This document shows positions 5,628 to 5,749 of a stretch of 5,749 bases of DNA, piece after piece; positions within the stretch are counted from its first letter, which is position 1, and each line of letters begins with the position of its first letter. The notes beneath the pieces are model-generated. The model worked only from the letters and a program-made list of their open reading frames with translations, had not been told where the DNA came from and did no database searches. The position numbers and the translations under genes are program-made. The stretch comes from Gammaproteobacteria bacterium (lineage in GTDB: Bacteria > Pseudomonadota > Gammaproteobacteria > SZUA-21), in NCBI GenBank assembly GCA_003233075.1, contig QIKQ01000110.1:1-5749 (forward strand). The letters are read 5' to 3'.

Positions 5628-5749
5628 CAGTGAATAAATCATGCCACTCTCTTCGCTACCTAGCCCGCATTTCTCACAGCCCGTCTACTGCGACGGCCCA
5701 ATTGCATACTATGACTCGTTTTCACTCGGTCCAAGCGCTCGAAAACGGT
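5624..5749 (+). CDS. Start of a downstream gene, partial and frame uncertain
   Basis: Two overlapping frames are open to the window end. One starts at ATG 5624, overlapping the TGA of the previous gene as ATGA, the usual sign of translational coupling (MTVNKSCHSLRYLARISH...). The other starts at ATG 5641 (MPLSSLPSPHFSQPVYCDG...). Neither has a strong Shine-Dalgarno and I recognise neither product. Bases 5641-5749 are about 54 % G+C (59 of 109), far above the preceding gene, so something different begins here. Only the sequence to the right can tell which frame is real. Confidence 0.4.
   Translation, partial: MTVNKSCHSLRYLARISHSPSTATAQLHTMTRFHSVQALENG

Noticed and set aside
1..5749. CRISPR array, tRNA genes, insertion-sequence ends or attachment sites
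   Set aside because: I found no regularly spaced repeats, no tRNA-like cloverleaf, no transposase and no long terminal repeats; the CHAT match alone does not imply a CRISPR link.

Overview
This is an AT-rich bacterial window. Most of it is about one-third G+C, but the last ~110 bases rise to about 54 %. Purine-rich Shine-Dalgarno sites, a lipobox, Sec signal peptides with AxA-like cleavage sites, and an SRPBCC/START-like exported protein point to a Gram-negative bacterium. A gammaproteobacterium is my guess, but no gene here fixes the taxonomy. I see no tRNA, rRNA, CRISPR array, transposase or IS end.

Layout. (1) Positions 1-2065, minus strand: a long open frame with no internal stop, cut by the left window edge. 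Its visible 688 residues are a signal peptide, a TPR array, a helical pre-CHAT segment and the first ~55 residues of a CHAT (caspase-like) domain. (2) Positions 2066-2323: a divergent intergenic region with two perfect inverted repeats. (3) Positions 2324-2689, plus strand: a small, very basic exported protein with four cysteines, ending in a hairpin/T-run terminator. (4) Positions 2730-3002, minus strand: a small lipoprotein starting at GTG behind a perfect AAGGAG, whose 3' end overlaps that terminator. (5) Positions 3003-3305: non-coding leader and promoter region. (6) Positions 3306-3992, minus strand: an exported START/SRPBCC-like protein. (7) Positions 4037-4068: a strong symmetrical terminator. 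(8) Positions 4099-4452, minus strand: a Pro-rich exported protein, again GTG-initiated behind GAGGA. (9) Positions 4453-4859: divergent non-coding DNA. (10) Positions 4860-5627, plus strand: a cytoplasmic protein resembling a zinc-peptidase family, but with MELSR where HExxH is expected. (11) Positions 5624-5749: the start of a further gene, with a composition shift.

Five consecutive genes (1-4452) all encode exported or lipidated proteins, and one is a TPR-CHAT protein, a class best known from the cytoplasm. A tempting reading is an envelope-located protease module with small accessory proteins. Only the co-location and the export signals are seen; the functional link is inference. The genes are mostly separated by terminators or are divergent, so this is not a single operon.
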